Below, piece after piece: positions 23,227 through 31,014 of a stretch of DNA of 36,255 bases. Under the pieces are notes generated by a model. It had not been told where the DNA came from. It saw only the letters and a program-made list of their open reading frames with translations, and ran no database searches. Each line of letters starts with the position of its first letter. Position 1 is the first letter of the stretch. Both the position numbers and the translations under genes were made by a program. The DNA comes from Chloroflexota bacterium (GTDB taxonomy: Bacteria > Chloroflexota > UBA6077 > SHYK01), in NCBI GenBank assembly GCA_035652535.1, contig DASRDP010000163.1, forward strand, positions 1-36,255, given 5' to 3'.

Positions 23227-25002
23227 CTAACGGACGTCCCACTCGCCGGCGTTCCAGGTCATGGCGGTGCGGGGCTGCGTGTCTCCCCTGATGCCGACGA
23301 CGCCCTCCCGGAAGATCATAGCTTGGGGATTGAAGTAGAGCGGAAACACTGGCAGGTCCTCCGTCTGGATTCGTACCAGCGACCGGTAGAGCGCACGCTG
23401 ATCGTTCGGTTCGATCGCCGACTGCAGCCCGTCGAGCAGCCGATCGAACTCCGGGTTCTGGTAGCAGCCATGGTTGGGACCGGTCCACCTGTTGGCGTCT
23501 CCAGGGCAGCTGGCCGAGTGCAGGCGCGTCGACAGGTGCTCGAACGTCAGCGGTCCAGCCGAGGCGCTAAACCCAGGAAAGATAGAGTTGAGACGGTTGT
23601 CCCGCGCCTCCGCGGCGGTGCGAACATGTTGGTCCACAGCGAAGCCAAGGTCGCGCCAGTTCGCGGCGATGATCGACAATTCCTGTTCCGACTGAGCGCC
23701 AGCGGACGTCTCGACCGGGATGGACACCTGCTTGCCGCTTGCGTCAACAATCGAACCGCTGGGCCCACGGACCCAGCCGACGGCACTGAGCGAGTCCACT
23801 GCTTTCCGCAGGTCAAACTCGTATTTGACGACGACATCCTTCACCCAGTCCCATTTCGCGTCCTCAGGGAAGAAGAACGTGTCCGACACCGGAAGCGTGC
23901 CGTCAAGCAGCGTATCCACGAGCGCCTGGCGGTCGATTGCGGAGAGGAGTGCGCGCCGAACGCGCACATCTAGAATCTCTGGCGGGTTGGCGAGCTGCCG
24001 GCGTAATTGCGGCTCGAATACGCGCCAATGGGTTGGCTGAATGATCGCGAGCGGCTTTCGGCCAGCCTGTTCCCATTGGCTCTTCACTGAGCTAACGTCG
24101 CTGAAATCGAGCGCACGCGGGATTGCTCCATCTATAGACCCAGCAAGCAAATTTGCGACGGTCGTTTGTGGATCCGGGATGAACTGGAAAACGAGAGCGT
24201 CAATTTTGGGTCGGCCGGCATAGAACTGGTCGTAGGCTCGTAGGGTGAGATGGCTCCCAGCCTCCCAGTCTTGAAGCCGATAGGGCCCGACGCCGACAAA
24301 CTGCCTGGTCCAGTACGGGAGATCCGCGAAATGCTCTTTGTTCTCCGTGTATTGCTGCTCCAGGAGGTGCCGCGGCATCGGGCCAATCTGATCGTCGACG
24401 AGGGCGTTTGCGAACGGGTACGTGGTATCCCACTCGATGACCAGCGTGCGGTCGTCAGGGACGTCTATGCCGGTGATCCGCCGAGCGATGTTCCGGTTCC
24501 GCATGGGGACGTCAGGATCCTTCGTAACTTGCCAACCGAAGACGAAATCGGCACTCGTGAGAGGAGTTCCGTCATGCCAAGTCACACCCGGCCGGAGACG
24601 GTACGTCGTGGTCATGGTCCCATCACTCCGGACGACCCAGCTCCCATCGTCCCGGGACGGAAGGGACTCAGCGAGCATGGGGTGGAGGCCGCCGCGGTCG
24701 TCGTAGTTCGCGAGCGATTGATGGACGGCGAGCTTCAGATTACCGGCGATCGTACCCGCGCCCCCAGACATACTGCCCACGAACGGATCCAGGGGCTCAC
24801 CCTCCAATGCGAGGACGAGGGTCTTGGCGCGTTCCCCCTGCGGGCTGGGGACGGACTGCGCTGGGGCGGAACTGCTGGGGCCTCTCGAACCAGCGACGCC
24901 CGCGTTGCTCATGCAAGCGGATGCCACCAAAGGAAGCAACAAGAGGACCGACAAAAGTCGCCAGGATGCCAAGTCCGGCCACCCCCATGAGATCCGGTCC
25001 AT
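23227..25002 (-). CDS. ABC transporter substrate-binding lipoprotein, family 5 (DppA/OppA-like)
   Basis: 591 residues. A hydrophobic N-terminal segment (LLSVLLLLPLVASAC) ends in a cysteine that can serve as lipoprotein anchor, then a Ser/Pro-rich linker. Family 5 traits are clear: LVLALEGEPLDPF, the YRLRPGVTWHDGTPLTSADFVF block, the GVGPYRLQDWEAG strand and repeated lobes. These bind peptides, sugars or other organic solutes outside the membrane. No permease or ATPase genes follow, which is odd. It leads the VOC-Rieske run and ends 29 bases before it, so its ligand may be the substrate of those enzymes. A TTG start at 24972 is possible and would leave a shorter, typical signal peptide. Confidence 0.9.
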   Translation of the reverse strand: MDRISWGWPDLASWRLLSVLLLLPLVASACMSNAGVAGSRGPSSSAPAQSVPSPQGERAKTLVLALEGEPLDPFVGSMSGGAGTIAGNLKLAVHQSLANYDDRGGLHPMLAESLPSRDDGSWVVRSDGTMTTTYRLRPGVTWHDGTPLTSADFVFGWQVTKDPDVPMRNRNIARRITGIDVPDDRTLVIEWDTTYPFANALVDDQIGPMPRHLLEQQYTENKEHFADLPYWTRQFVGVGPYRLQDWEAGSHLTLRAYDQFYAGRPKIDALVFQFIPDPQTTVANLLAGSIDGAIPRALDFSDVSSVKSQWEQAGRKPLAIIQPTHWRVFEPQLRRQLANPPEILDVRVRRALLSAIDRQALVDTLLDGTLPVSDTFFFPEDAKWDWVKDVVVKYEFDLRKAVDSLSAVGWVRGPSGSIVDASGKQVSIPVETSAGAQSEQELSIIAANWRDLGFAVDQHVRTAAEARDNRLNSIFPGFSASAGPLTFEHLSTRLHSASCPGDANRWTGPNHGCYQNPEFDRLLDGLQSAIEPNDQRALYRSLVRIQTEDLPVFPLYFNPQAMIFREGVVGIRGDTQPRTAMTWNAGEWDVR

Positions 25003-25113
25003 TATCGTCGCGTGCCGACTTCAGTCAAGCACCGCGAACTGCAGGGTGGACAGGTTTAAGGTTTCTCATTGTTGTCGGTGCGGCGTCGCCCCTCATCACC
25101 CGGCCCACTTCGA

Positions 25114-25827
25114 ATGGAAATCGCGTCCGGCATTCACCAGCTCCGCGCGATCGCCTGCCAGGTGTTCGCCCTCCTAGAGGACGATGGCGTCACACTGATC
25201 GATACGGGCGCGCCAGGGAGCGGGTGGCTCATTCTTCGCCAGCTCCGCCAATCGGGCAGGTCGCCCTCCGACATCAAGCGCATCGTCTTGACGCACTACC
25301 ACATCGATCACCGCGGGACGGCTGCAGAGTTGCGTCGAGCATCCGGGGCCGACGTGTTGATCCATACGAGTGAGGCGACCTACCTGCGCGGCGAAATGGC
25401 GTATCCCAATCCGATCCAGACCCAGCCCCTCGCCATGCTCACGACCCCACTCTTTTCCCTCATGCGAGGCAGACCGGTTCCAGCCATCGAATTGCACGAC
25501 GGCGAGGTCCTTCCGGTGATGGGCGGGCTCCGGGTGATTCACGCTACCGGGCACACGCGGGGCAGCATCACGCTCTCCCTCCCCGGGCAGGGGCTGTTGT
25601 TCGCAGGCGACGTCATGGGCTTTCATCGACAAGAATTGCAGGAGCCGGATGCACGGGTTACGGAGAATCCCACCCACGCCCGGGCATCGCTGGAGCGGCT
25701 TGCCGCCCTGGACATCGAAACCATCTGCTTCAGCCATTTCCCTCCGCTCCGGGAGCATGCCCGGACCCGCCTTGAGCTGCTGGTCGCCACGTGGTCGCCA
25801 GAGTTTGGTGAGCGCACCTGGCGTTGA
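25114..25827 (+). CDS. Metallo-beta-lactamase-fold hydrolase
   Basis: 237 residues from the ATG. The metal-binding motif HxHxDH is present as HYHIDH, with the further His in HATGHTRGSI, the Asp of LLFAGDVMG and a final His in CFSHFPP. The strand TLIDTGAPGSG before it is typical. The fold covers glyoxalase II-like thioesterases, lactonases and nucleases; the short length and missing extra domains favour a glyoxalase II-like or lactonase-type enzyme. Divergent from the VOC-Rieske operon with a 111-bp gap, and 161 bases ahead of the ligase-acyltransferase fusion. Substrate unknown. Confidence 0.87.
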   Translation: MEIASGIHQLRAIACQVFALLEDDGVTLIDTGAPGSGWLILRQLRQSGRSPSDIKRIVLTHYHIDHRGTAAELRRASGADVLIHTSEATYLRGEMAYPNPIQTQPLAMLTTPLFSLMRGRPVPAIELHDGEVLPVMGGLRVIHATGHTRGSITLSLPGQGLLFAGDVMGFHRQELQEPDARVTENPTHARASLERLAALDIETICFSHFPPLREHARTRLELLVATWSPEFGERTWR

Positions 25828-25988
25828 TGCGCCACGGGTCTCTCCGATGTGCTTTGATCTCGGCGGATTGGTTCGGCACTGCCCGCCGGGCACTACCTAG
25901 AGCTGCAACGATGGGCTATCTTGGACCCGCTCGCCGGCGGGGTCGCGCGGGACTTCGAGAACCGTGGTTCTTCGGACAGGAGCGGGGG

Positions 25989-28583
25989 ATGGAGAGCAAG
26001 ACGCCGGGCCAGCTGTTAGCCGTGGCAAGGGATCCCAGGACCACGCATGAATCCGGACCTCCTGGGACCCTGGGACACTTCCTCTCCGACGAAGCCACTC
26101 GATATGGGGCCAACCCCGCTCTGGCCATCAAGCTCGGGTTCCGAACCCAGACCATCAGCTATGCGGAGCTCGACCGGCTCGCCCTTCGTGTGGGGCGAAT
26201 GCTGCAGGAGCGGGGCGTGCGCGAGGGCGACCGGGTCGTTCTCTGGGGGCCGAACATGCCCGCCTGGGTCGCGGCCTTCTTTGGCTGTCACAAGACGGGT
26301 GCCGTGGCAGTGCCGTTGGATGTCCGAAGCAGTCCCGACTTCGTGGCATCCGTCGTTCGGCAGACCGACGCTCGCTTCGCGTTCCTCTCCCGTGCAACCA
26401 AACGGATCGGCGGGGATCAACTCCCGCTGCATGTCGAGCTCGAGGAGCTGGACAGCGCGCTGACCGAAGATGATCGACTCCTGGACCCCGTGGAGCCTTC
26501 ACCGGATGACCTGGCAGAGGTCATGTTCACCTCCGGCACGACGGGCGATCCCAAGGGCGTCATGCTGACCCATCGCAACGTGCTCGCCAACGTCGAGGGG
26601 GTGGGCCAGGTGATCGACATCCGCCCCGATTTCCGCCTCCTCTCGCTTCTCCCCTTGAGCCACATGCTGGAACAGACGGTCGGCCTTCTGGCACCCCTCT
26701 CCGGCGGGTGTCGCATCACCTACCCTGTGAGTCGCCAACCGGCCATGCTCTTCCGTGCGATTGCCGAGAACCAGGTCACCATGCTGGTGCTTGTCCCCCA
26801 GGCACTCCAGCTCTTTCTCAACGCAATCGAGCGGGAAGTCAAACGCCAGGGGCGAGAAGCGGCCTTCGAGCGTCTCTTCGTCCGCGCCCGGCACCTCCCC
26901 ATGCACCTGCGACGGAAGCTGTTCCGCAGGGTGCACAGGCGGTTTGGAGGAAACCTAGAGATCGTCATCAGCGGCGGGGCCCATCTGGATCCGGACCTGG
27001 CCCGGCGGTGGGAGCTGATGGGCGTCACGGTGCTCCAGGGCTATGGAGCCACGGAAGCCTCGCCCATCATCTCCTGCGACCGGCCCGCTGAGCGCCGGGC
27101 CGGCGCTGTGGGGCGGCCGTTCCCGGCCGTGGACCTCCGGATCAACGACGATGGCGAGATTCTCGCCAAAGGACCGAACATCTTCCGCGGCTACTGGAAC
27201 AATCCGGCAGCGACCCAGGCGGTCCTGCGCGATGGCTGGTATTTCACCGGCGATCTGGGGCGCATCGACGCCGACGGCTTTCTCTACCTGAGCGGACGCA
27301 AGAAGGACCTGATTGTCCTCGCCAACGGCCAGAACGTGTACCCGGAAGACATCGAGCAGTGCCTCATTCGAGAGCCGGCGGTCACGGACGCCGTCGTGAT
27401 CGGCCTCGAAGGCCCGGGCGGCGGGGTACAGGTGCACGCGGCGCTCCTGTTGACTGACCCGAGCCTGGCAGCTGCAGCGGTGCGCGCGGCCAACGCGCAG
27501 CTTGCCGCCCACCAGCAGATCCAGGGCTTCACGGTGTGGCCGGATGTGGATTTCCCCCGGACCCACACGCTGAAAGTCAAGAAAACAGAGGTCGCCACGC
27601 GGCTCCGCGAGCTGCAATCGGCGCACGAGGGCAGCCCAGCGTCAGCGCTGCTAACACACGGGTCCCAGGATCCCATGTCGACTGATCCACTGAGGCGCCT
27701 GATTGGCGAGGTGAGTGGCGTCGCCACGTCGCGGATTCAGCCGGGAAATGTCCTCGGTGCGGATCTGGGTCTGGATTCCCTGATGCGAGTCGAGCTCCTC
27801 TCCGCCATCGAGGAGGAGCTCGGCGTCTTCGTGGATGAGGCGGTCGTGACCCCGGAGACGTCGGTGGCCGACCTGGCGCGATATGTGGCCGAGGCCGAGC
27901 CTCGGGCAGAGGCGCAGGGGATTGTGACCTGGCCGCTCACGCCAGCCGCCGGTATCGCTCGGGAGCTGTTCCTGCAAGGCTTGGTCTTCCCCCTCTACCA
28001 TGTGTTCTGGCGCGTCCGGGTGGAGGGGCGGGAGCGGATCCAGCACCTGCCTGGGCCAGTCATGGTTGCGGCCAATCATCATTTCGCGGCCGGCACCTTT
28101 GGGATGGACCCGGCCGCGGCCTGGATGGCGCTCCCGCGTCATCTTCGACGGCGCACCTGCACGGCGGGCGAAGAGCACGCGGTGTTCGATCCGAAAATCG
28201 GTGGCGCCATTGCGCGCCTGTGCAACGCCTTCCCGCTCTCGAAGCAGGGCAATGTGCGAGGCAGCCTCGAGTACATTGGGCGGCTCCTGGATCTGGGCTG
28301 GTCGGTGCTGATCTTCCCGGAGGGGAACCTCTTCGATGGCGGTCCAATGCGGCCCTTCATGGGCGGCACCGGGCTCATGGCGGTCGAATGCCGAGTGCCG
28401 GTGGTACCCATGTGGATCGAGGTCAAGCGACGTAGCGTGCTCCAGACGGGCCACGACGCATGGCGCGGTGCCTTCACGGTGCGCATCGGTGAGCCGCTAA
28501 TGTTCGCCCCGGGCACACCGTATGGGGAGGCCACCGCCGAAATCGAAGCGGCTGTGCGCGCCCTATCGATGGACGGGTATTGA
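25989..28583 (+). CDS. AMP-dependent acyl ligase - ACP - acyltransferase fusion
   Basis: 864 residues from an ATG with AGGAG 6 bases upstream; longer in-frame starts lack a ribosome site. Domain order: acyl-AMP ligase (about 1-560) with MFTSGTTGDPKGVMLTHRN (from about 180), YGATEAS and SGRKKDLIVLANGQNVYPED; an acyl carrier domain (about 565-645) with the 4'-phosphopantetheine site LGADLGLDSLMRVEL (Ser597); and a PlsC-like acyltransferase (about 670-864) with IFPEGNLFDGG (776-). The family HX4D box is unusual: NHHFAAGTFGMD has no Asp five residues after His697, but one at +10. The enzyme would activate a fatty acid, hold it on its own carrier and pass it to an acceptor, as in AAS-type lysophospholipid acylation. 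Its end overlaps the convergent brkB-like gene by 21 bases. Confidence 0.87.
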   Translation: MESKTPGQLLAVARDPRTTHESGPPGTLGHFLSDEATRYGANPALAIKLGFRTQTISYAELDRLALRVGRMLQERGVREGDRVVLWGPNMPAWVAAFFGCHKTGAVAVPLDVRSSPDFVASVVRQTDARFAFLSRATKRIGGDQLPLHVELEELDSALTEDDRLLDPVEPSPDDLAEVMFTSGTTGDPKGVMLTHRNVLANVEGVGQVIDIRPDFRLLSLLPLSHMLEQTVGLLAPLSGGCRITYPVSRQPAMLFRAIAENQVTMLVLVPQALQLFLNAIEREVKRQGREAAFERLFVRARHLPMHLRRKLFRRVHRRFGGNLEIVISGGAHLDPDLARRWELMGVTVLQGYGATEASPIISCDRPAERRAGAVGRPFPAVDLRINDDGEILAKGPNIFRGYWNNPAATQAVLRDGWYFTGDLGRIDADGFLYLSGRKKDLIVLANGQNVYPEDIEQCLIREPAVTDAVVIGLEGPGGGVQVHAALLLTDPSLAAAAVRAANAQLAAHQQIQGFTVWPDVDFPRTHTLKVKKTEVATRLRELQSAHEGSPASALLTHGSQDPMSTDPLRRLIGEVSGVATSRIQPGNVLGADLGLDSLMRVELLSAIEEELGVFVDEAVVTPETSVADLARYVAEAEPRAEAQGIVTWPLTPAAGIARELFLQGLVFPLYHVFWRVRVEGRERIQHLPGPVMVAANHHFAAGTFGMDPAAAWMALPRHLRRRTCTAGEEHAVFDPKIGGAIARLCNAFPLSKQGNVRGSLEYIGRLLDLGWSVLIFPEGNLFDGGPMRPFMGGTGLMAVECRVPVVPMWIEVKRRSVLQTGHDAWRGAFTVRIGEPLMFAPGTPYGEATAEIEAAVRALSMDGY

Positions 28584-29501
28584 TGAAGGTGACGCCGTGC
28601 GGTTCCGATGCCCAGCGACCACGGCGTTGATCTCGCCGCCCACCAGAAGGATGGTGCTCACCGCGTACATCCAGACGAGCAGCACGATAGCGACGCCCAC
28701 GGTCCCGTACGTCAGATCGAACTGGGTGAAGTGCACCAGGTAGAAGGTGAAACCATTGGTGACCACTATCCACGCAGCCATAGCAAATGCGGCGCCCGGC
28801 ACGCACCGCCAGAGTGGCAGGCGCACGTTCGGCAAGATGACGTACAGCGCCAGGAGCACTACGAACAGGCCTCCGGCGAGCCCCGGTCCGTGGAGAATCG
28901 ACCAGGTGGTGAGAAAACGTTCGTCAAGCGATAGGCGGCCTGGCATGCGCTGTCCAACCCACTCGCCGGCCGTGTAGACGCTCAGCCCAAGGAGCATCAC
29001 GGTGGCGACCACGGCGGTGATCGCGATCGACAGGATCTGTCCGAGCCAGAACGGGCGGTCGGCTTCCACCCGGTGCGCGCGATTCAACCCCTTGACCAGC
29101 GTCGCGACGCCGACGCTGGAGCCGAAGAGGGAAAAGACGGCACCAAGGGTCAAGAGCTTCGGGGAGTGGATGTAGACCCCGCTATAGAGCCATTCCCGGA
29201 CGACCTGCTGCACGGCTGGGGGCGCAAGAAGCTCGACGTTCTGCATAACGAGGGCGAACAAGTTGTCTCGTCCGACCATGGCGCCGATCACCCCGACCAG
29301 AGCAGCCATAAAGATGAAGAACGGGAACAACGCGAAGAGGAATTGGTACGCCATCTCGGCCGCGAGCCCGGGAATGTCGTCGGCGCAGCTGGCGCGCGCT
29401 ACCTGGATTGCAAAGTCCACGGGTGGCAGGTCAGCGGCGAGCGCAAGAGCAGGCCGAAGCCCCCGCACGAGCCGACGTCGGAGCGCCACTGGCGGAGGCA
29501 T
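28563..29501 (-). CDS. YihY/BrkB (UPF0761) family membrane protein
   Basis: 312 residues from the chosen ATG, preceded by a GGTGGGA site; the frame stays open further upstream but overlaps a gene remnant. Six hydrophobic spans are visible, starting with FLFALFPFFIFMAALVGVIG. The family blocks GLAAEMAYQFLFALFPF, SSVGVATLVKGLNRAH, PNVRLPLWRCVPGA and YGTVGVAIVLLVWMYAVS are plain. Members were once called ribonuclease BN in error; they are inner-membrane proteins of unclear transport or virulence-related function. It converges with the ligase fusion gene. Confidence 0.9.
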   Translation of the reverse strand: MPPPVALRRRLVRGLRPALALAADLPPVDFAIQVARASCADDIPGLAAEMAYQFLFALFPFFIFMAALVGVIGAMVGRDNLFALVMQNVELLAPPAVQQVVREWLYSGVYIHSPKLLTLGAVFSLFGSSVGVATLVKGLNRAHRVEADRPFWLGQILSIAITAVVATVMLLGLSVYTAGEWVGQRMPGRLSLDERFLTTWSILHGPGLAGGLFVVLLALYVILPNVRLPLWRCVPGAAFAMAAWIVVTNGFTFYLVHFTQFDLTYGTVGVAIVLLVWMYAVSTILLVGGEINAVVAGHRNRTASPSSIPVHR

Positions 29502-29617
29502 TCGGCGTCCCACCCCCGGGATGAGTCGGCGCGTTCTGTGCTGGCCAGCAGTCTGACTCCCGACCAACCGCTCACGACCGCCGACGGGAGGGCGAGGGAC
29601 GTCGGAGTCCGCGGCAT

Positions 29618-30174
29618 TCACGAGACGAGCATCCATTCCAGTTCGATGTGGAAACTGGGCAGCTCCTCGCGCTGGAGGAGAAGCGAGCGGTAGTGCTCAT
29701 CTGGCAGTTCCGCCCCGGGGAAGGCCAGGTCCTGGGATGGATAGTACCTTGCAACCCTGAGCTTGACGTAGTGGCCCTCCGCCGGGACCCATGAGGGTCG
29801 GCTTGGAGACGAACGGGGTAGATTTGCCCTTCCTGCCCCAACCGGTGCTCAGCCCAAATGCGGCGCTGAAAATGGAGGTCCTGGAGACTCCACCAAAGGT
29901 CTCGGCTGCCGAGCCCTCTCCGGAGATCCCACTGCGCAGCGGGCGAGTCGACGTCGCCAGCGAGGGTGGTCTGCTCGGTCATCTCGTCGTAGGTCAGATG
30001 AGCGGGCCACTCGACATGGGCGTTCTCAAACGCTTCGATGAAGCCAAGATCCTGGGAGGTACGTAGGTCGTACGCATTTAGCATTCGCCCGCGGTGGAAC
30101 TCCTCGTTCCATCGACTGTGCTCATCACCATGGATGACTCTTGTCGTCGCGATAACCTTGCGAGAGTACATCAT
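29618..30174 (-). pseudogene. Disrupted hypothetical gene, probable frameshift
   Basis: Two open frames on the minus strand seem to belong together. From 30174 to about 29800 one frame reads RKVIATTRVIHGDEHSRWNE and on to LHFQRRIWAEHRLG. From 29848 to the TGA at 29618-29620 another frame reads WVPAEGHYVKLRVARYY and EELPSFHIELEWMLVS, with good GC-rich third positions. The likely shift lies between about 29849 and 29790. I do not recognise the family. No convincing ribosome site precedes the start. An antisense plus-strand frame (29791-30066) has similar composition, so the 5' part is less sure than the 3' part. The stretch from 29502 to 30308 holds nothing else I can support. Confidence 0.4.
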
Positions 30175-30299
30175 CTGGCGAGGTGAGCAATGGGGTGTGC
30201 AACGCCGTTGCGGCGCGTGCGTTTCCTGCGGCGCGAAGGGCCCCGCCGAAGGGGCGGGCCAGTACGGCATATTCCGGTCGTTCCATGCGTACCCGTGTC

Positions 30300-30321
30300 T
30301 GAAGCACATCAACGTGCAGCT
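30300..30321 (+). repeat. 22-base exact repeat, copy 2
   Basis: These bases equal 17121-17142, the 3' end of the aldehyde dehydrogenase gene. Here they overlap the last codons and stop of the receiver-domain gene on the other strand, and the plus strand has a frame reading KHINVQL. A gene-end remnant or chance similarity are the options. Confidence 0.8.
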
Positions 30322-30725
30322 GAAGGAGCCTCCCCCGGTCCGTCGACGACGAGCCGCTGCACCGCGGCGAGAAGATCGGTCATGTCAAACGGCTTCGCCA
30401 GATAACCATCCGCCCCGATCTCCTGGGCCCAGCGCTGCGCGTTCGACGCGCCGGTGATGACGAGGAGCGGGATCCGCATGCCGCGATCTTTGAGGGCCTG
30501 GGCGAAGCCGGACCCATCAAGGACGGGCATGCGGGAGTCCAGAATCACGAGCGACGGGCGCTCCCGCTCGACAGCGTCGAGCGCCTCCGCTCCATTGCGC
30601 GCGGTCATGACCGGATACCCCAGGATCTCCAGCATCCCGGACACGAGCTGAACCAGGTCGGGGTCGTCGTCCACGACCAAAACGCAACTCTCGCTCACCG
30701 CATTTCTCTCATCCGGCGCTCTCAC
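30309..30725 (-). CDS. Stand-alone response regulator receiver domain
   Basis: 138 residues (GTG start; a second GTG at 30698 is possible). It is a CheY-like receiver only: acidic pocket VVDDDPDLV, phospho-acceptor Asp in VILDSRMPVLDG, switch threonine in VITGAS and conserved Lys in YLAKPFD. No output domain is attached. It would be phosphorylated by an unknown histidine kinase and act through protein contact. Its neighbours give no hint of a partner. Its final codons coincide with the second copy of the 22-base repeat. Confidence 0.92.
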   Translation of the reverse strand: MRAPDERNAVSESCVLVVDDDPDLVQLVSGMLEILGYPVMTARNGAEALDAVERERPSLVILDSRMPVLDGSGFAQALKDRGMRIPLLVITGASNAQRWAQEIGADGYLAKPFDMTDLLAAVQRLVVDGPGEAPSAAR

Positions 30726-30900
30726 CCACCGTCTTCCTCACACGCCACGCTCTGGTTCGGCTGGCCTCTGGCCACGCCCCGTGATGCTGGGATCGGCACA
30801 ACCGCGCGTCGGCGGATACGCCGATATCCAGCCAGTGTACCGCCGTGGCCAAGGATCCGCTAGGTTGCCACCAGCGGGCAGGACAGACCGCGCAGGCGGG

Positions 30901-30929
30901 TTGATTCTGCACGCGACACCCGCTATTCT
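30901..30929 (+). promoter_or_regulatory. Sigma-70-like promoter of the cupredoxin gene
   Basis: TTGATT (30901-30906) and TATTCT (30924-30929) are separated by 17 bases. The expected start of transcription falls within the palindrome next to it. The gap back to the receiver-domain gene (30726-30900) holds nothing else I can see. Confidence 0.5.
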
Positions 30930-30948
30930 GTGACAGGCTCACTGTCAC
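30930..30948. promoter_or_regulatory. Perfect palindromic operator candidate at the transcription start
   Basis: GTGACAG-N5-CTGTCAC is a perfect 7-bp inverted repeat that begins right after the -10 box. A protein bound here would block start of transcription, so a repressor site is the simplest reading. A T run is lacking, so it is not a terminator. Confidence 0.55.
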
Positions 30949-31014
30949 CGGTGCGTGGCGTGGAGTTTGTCTCGGTCGTGCGCCGTTGACCCATCTCGTC
31001 GAGGAGGTATGAAC

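Noticed and set aside
30225-30265. GC-rich inverted repeat near 30.25 kb as a terminator
   Set aside because: The stem is interrupted and no T run follows on either strand.
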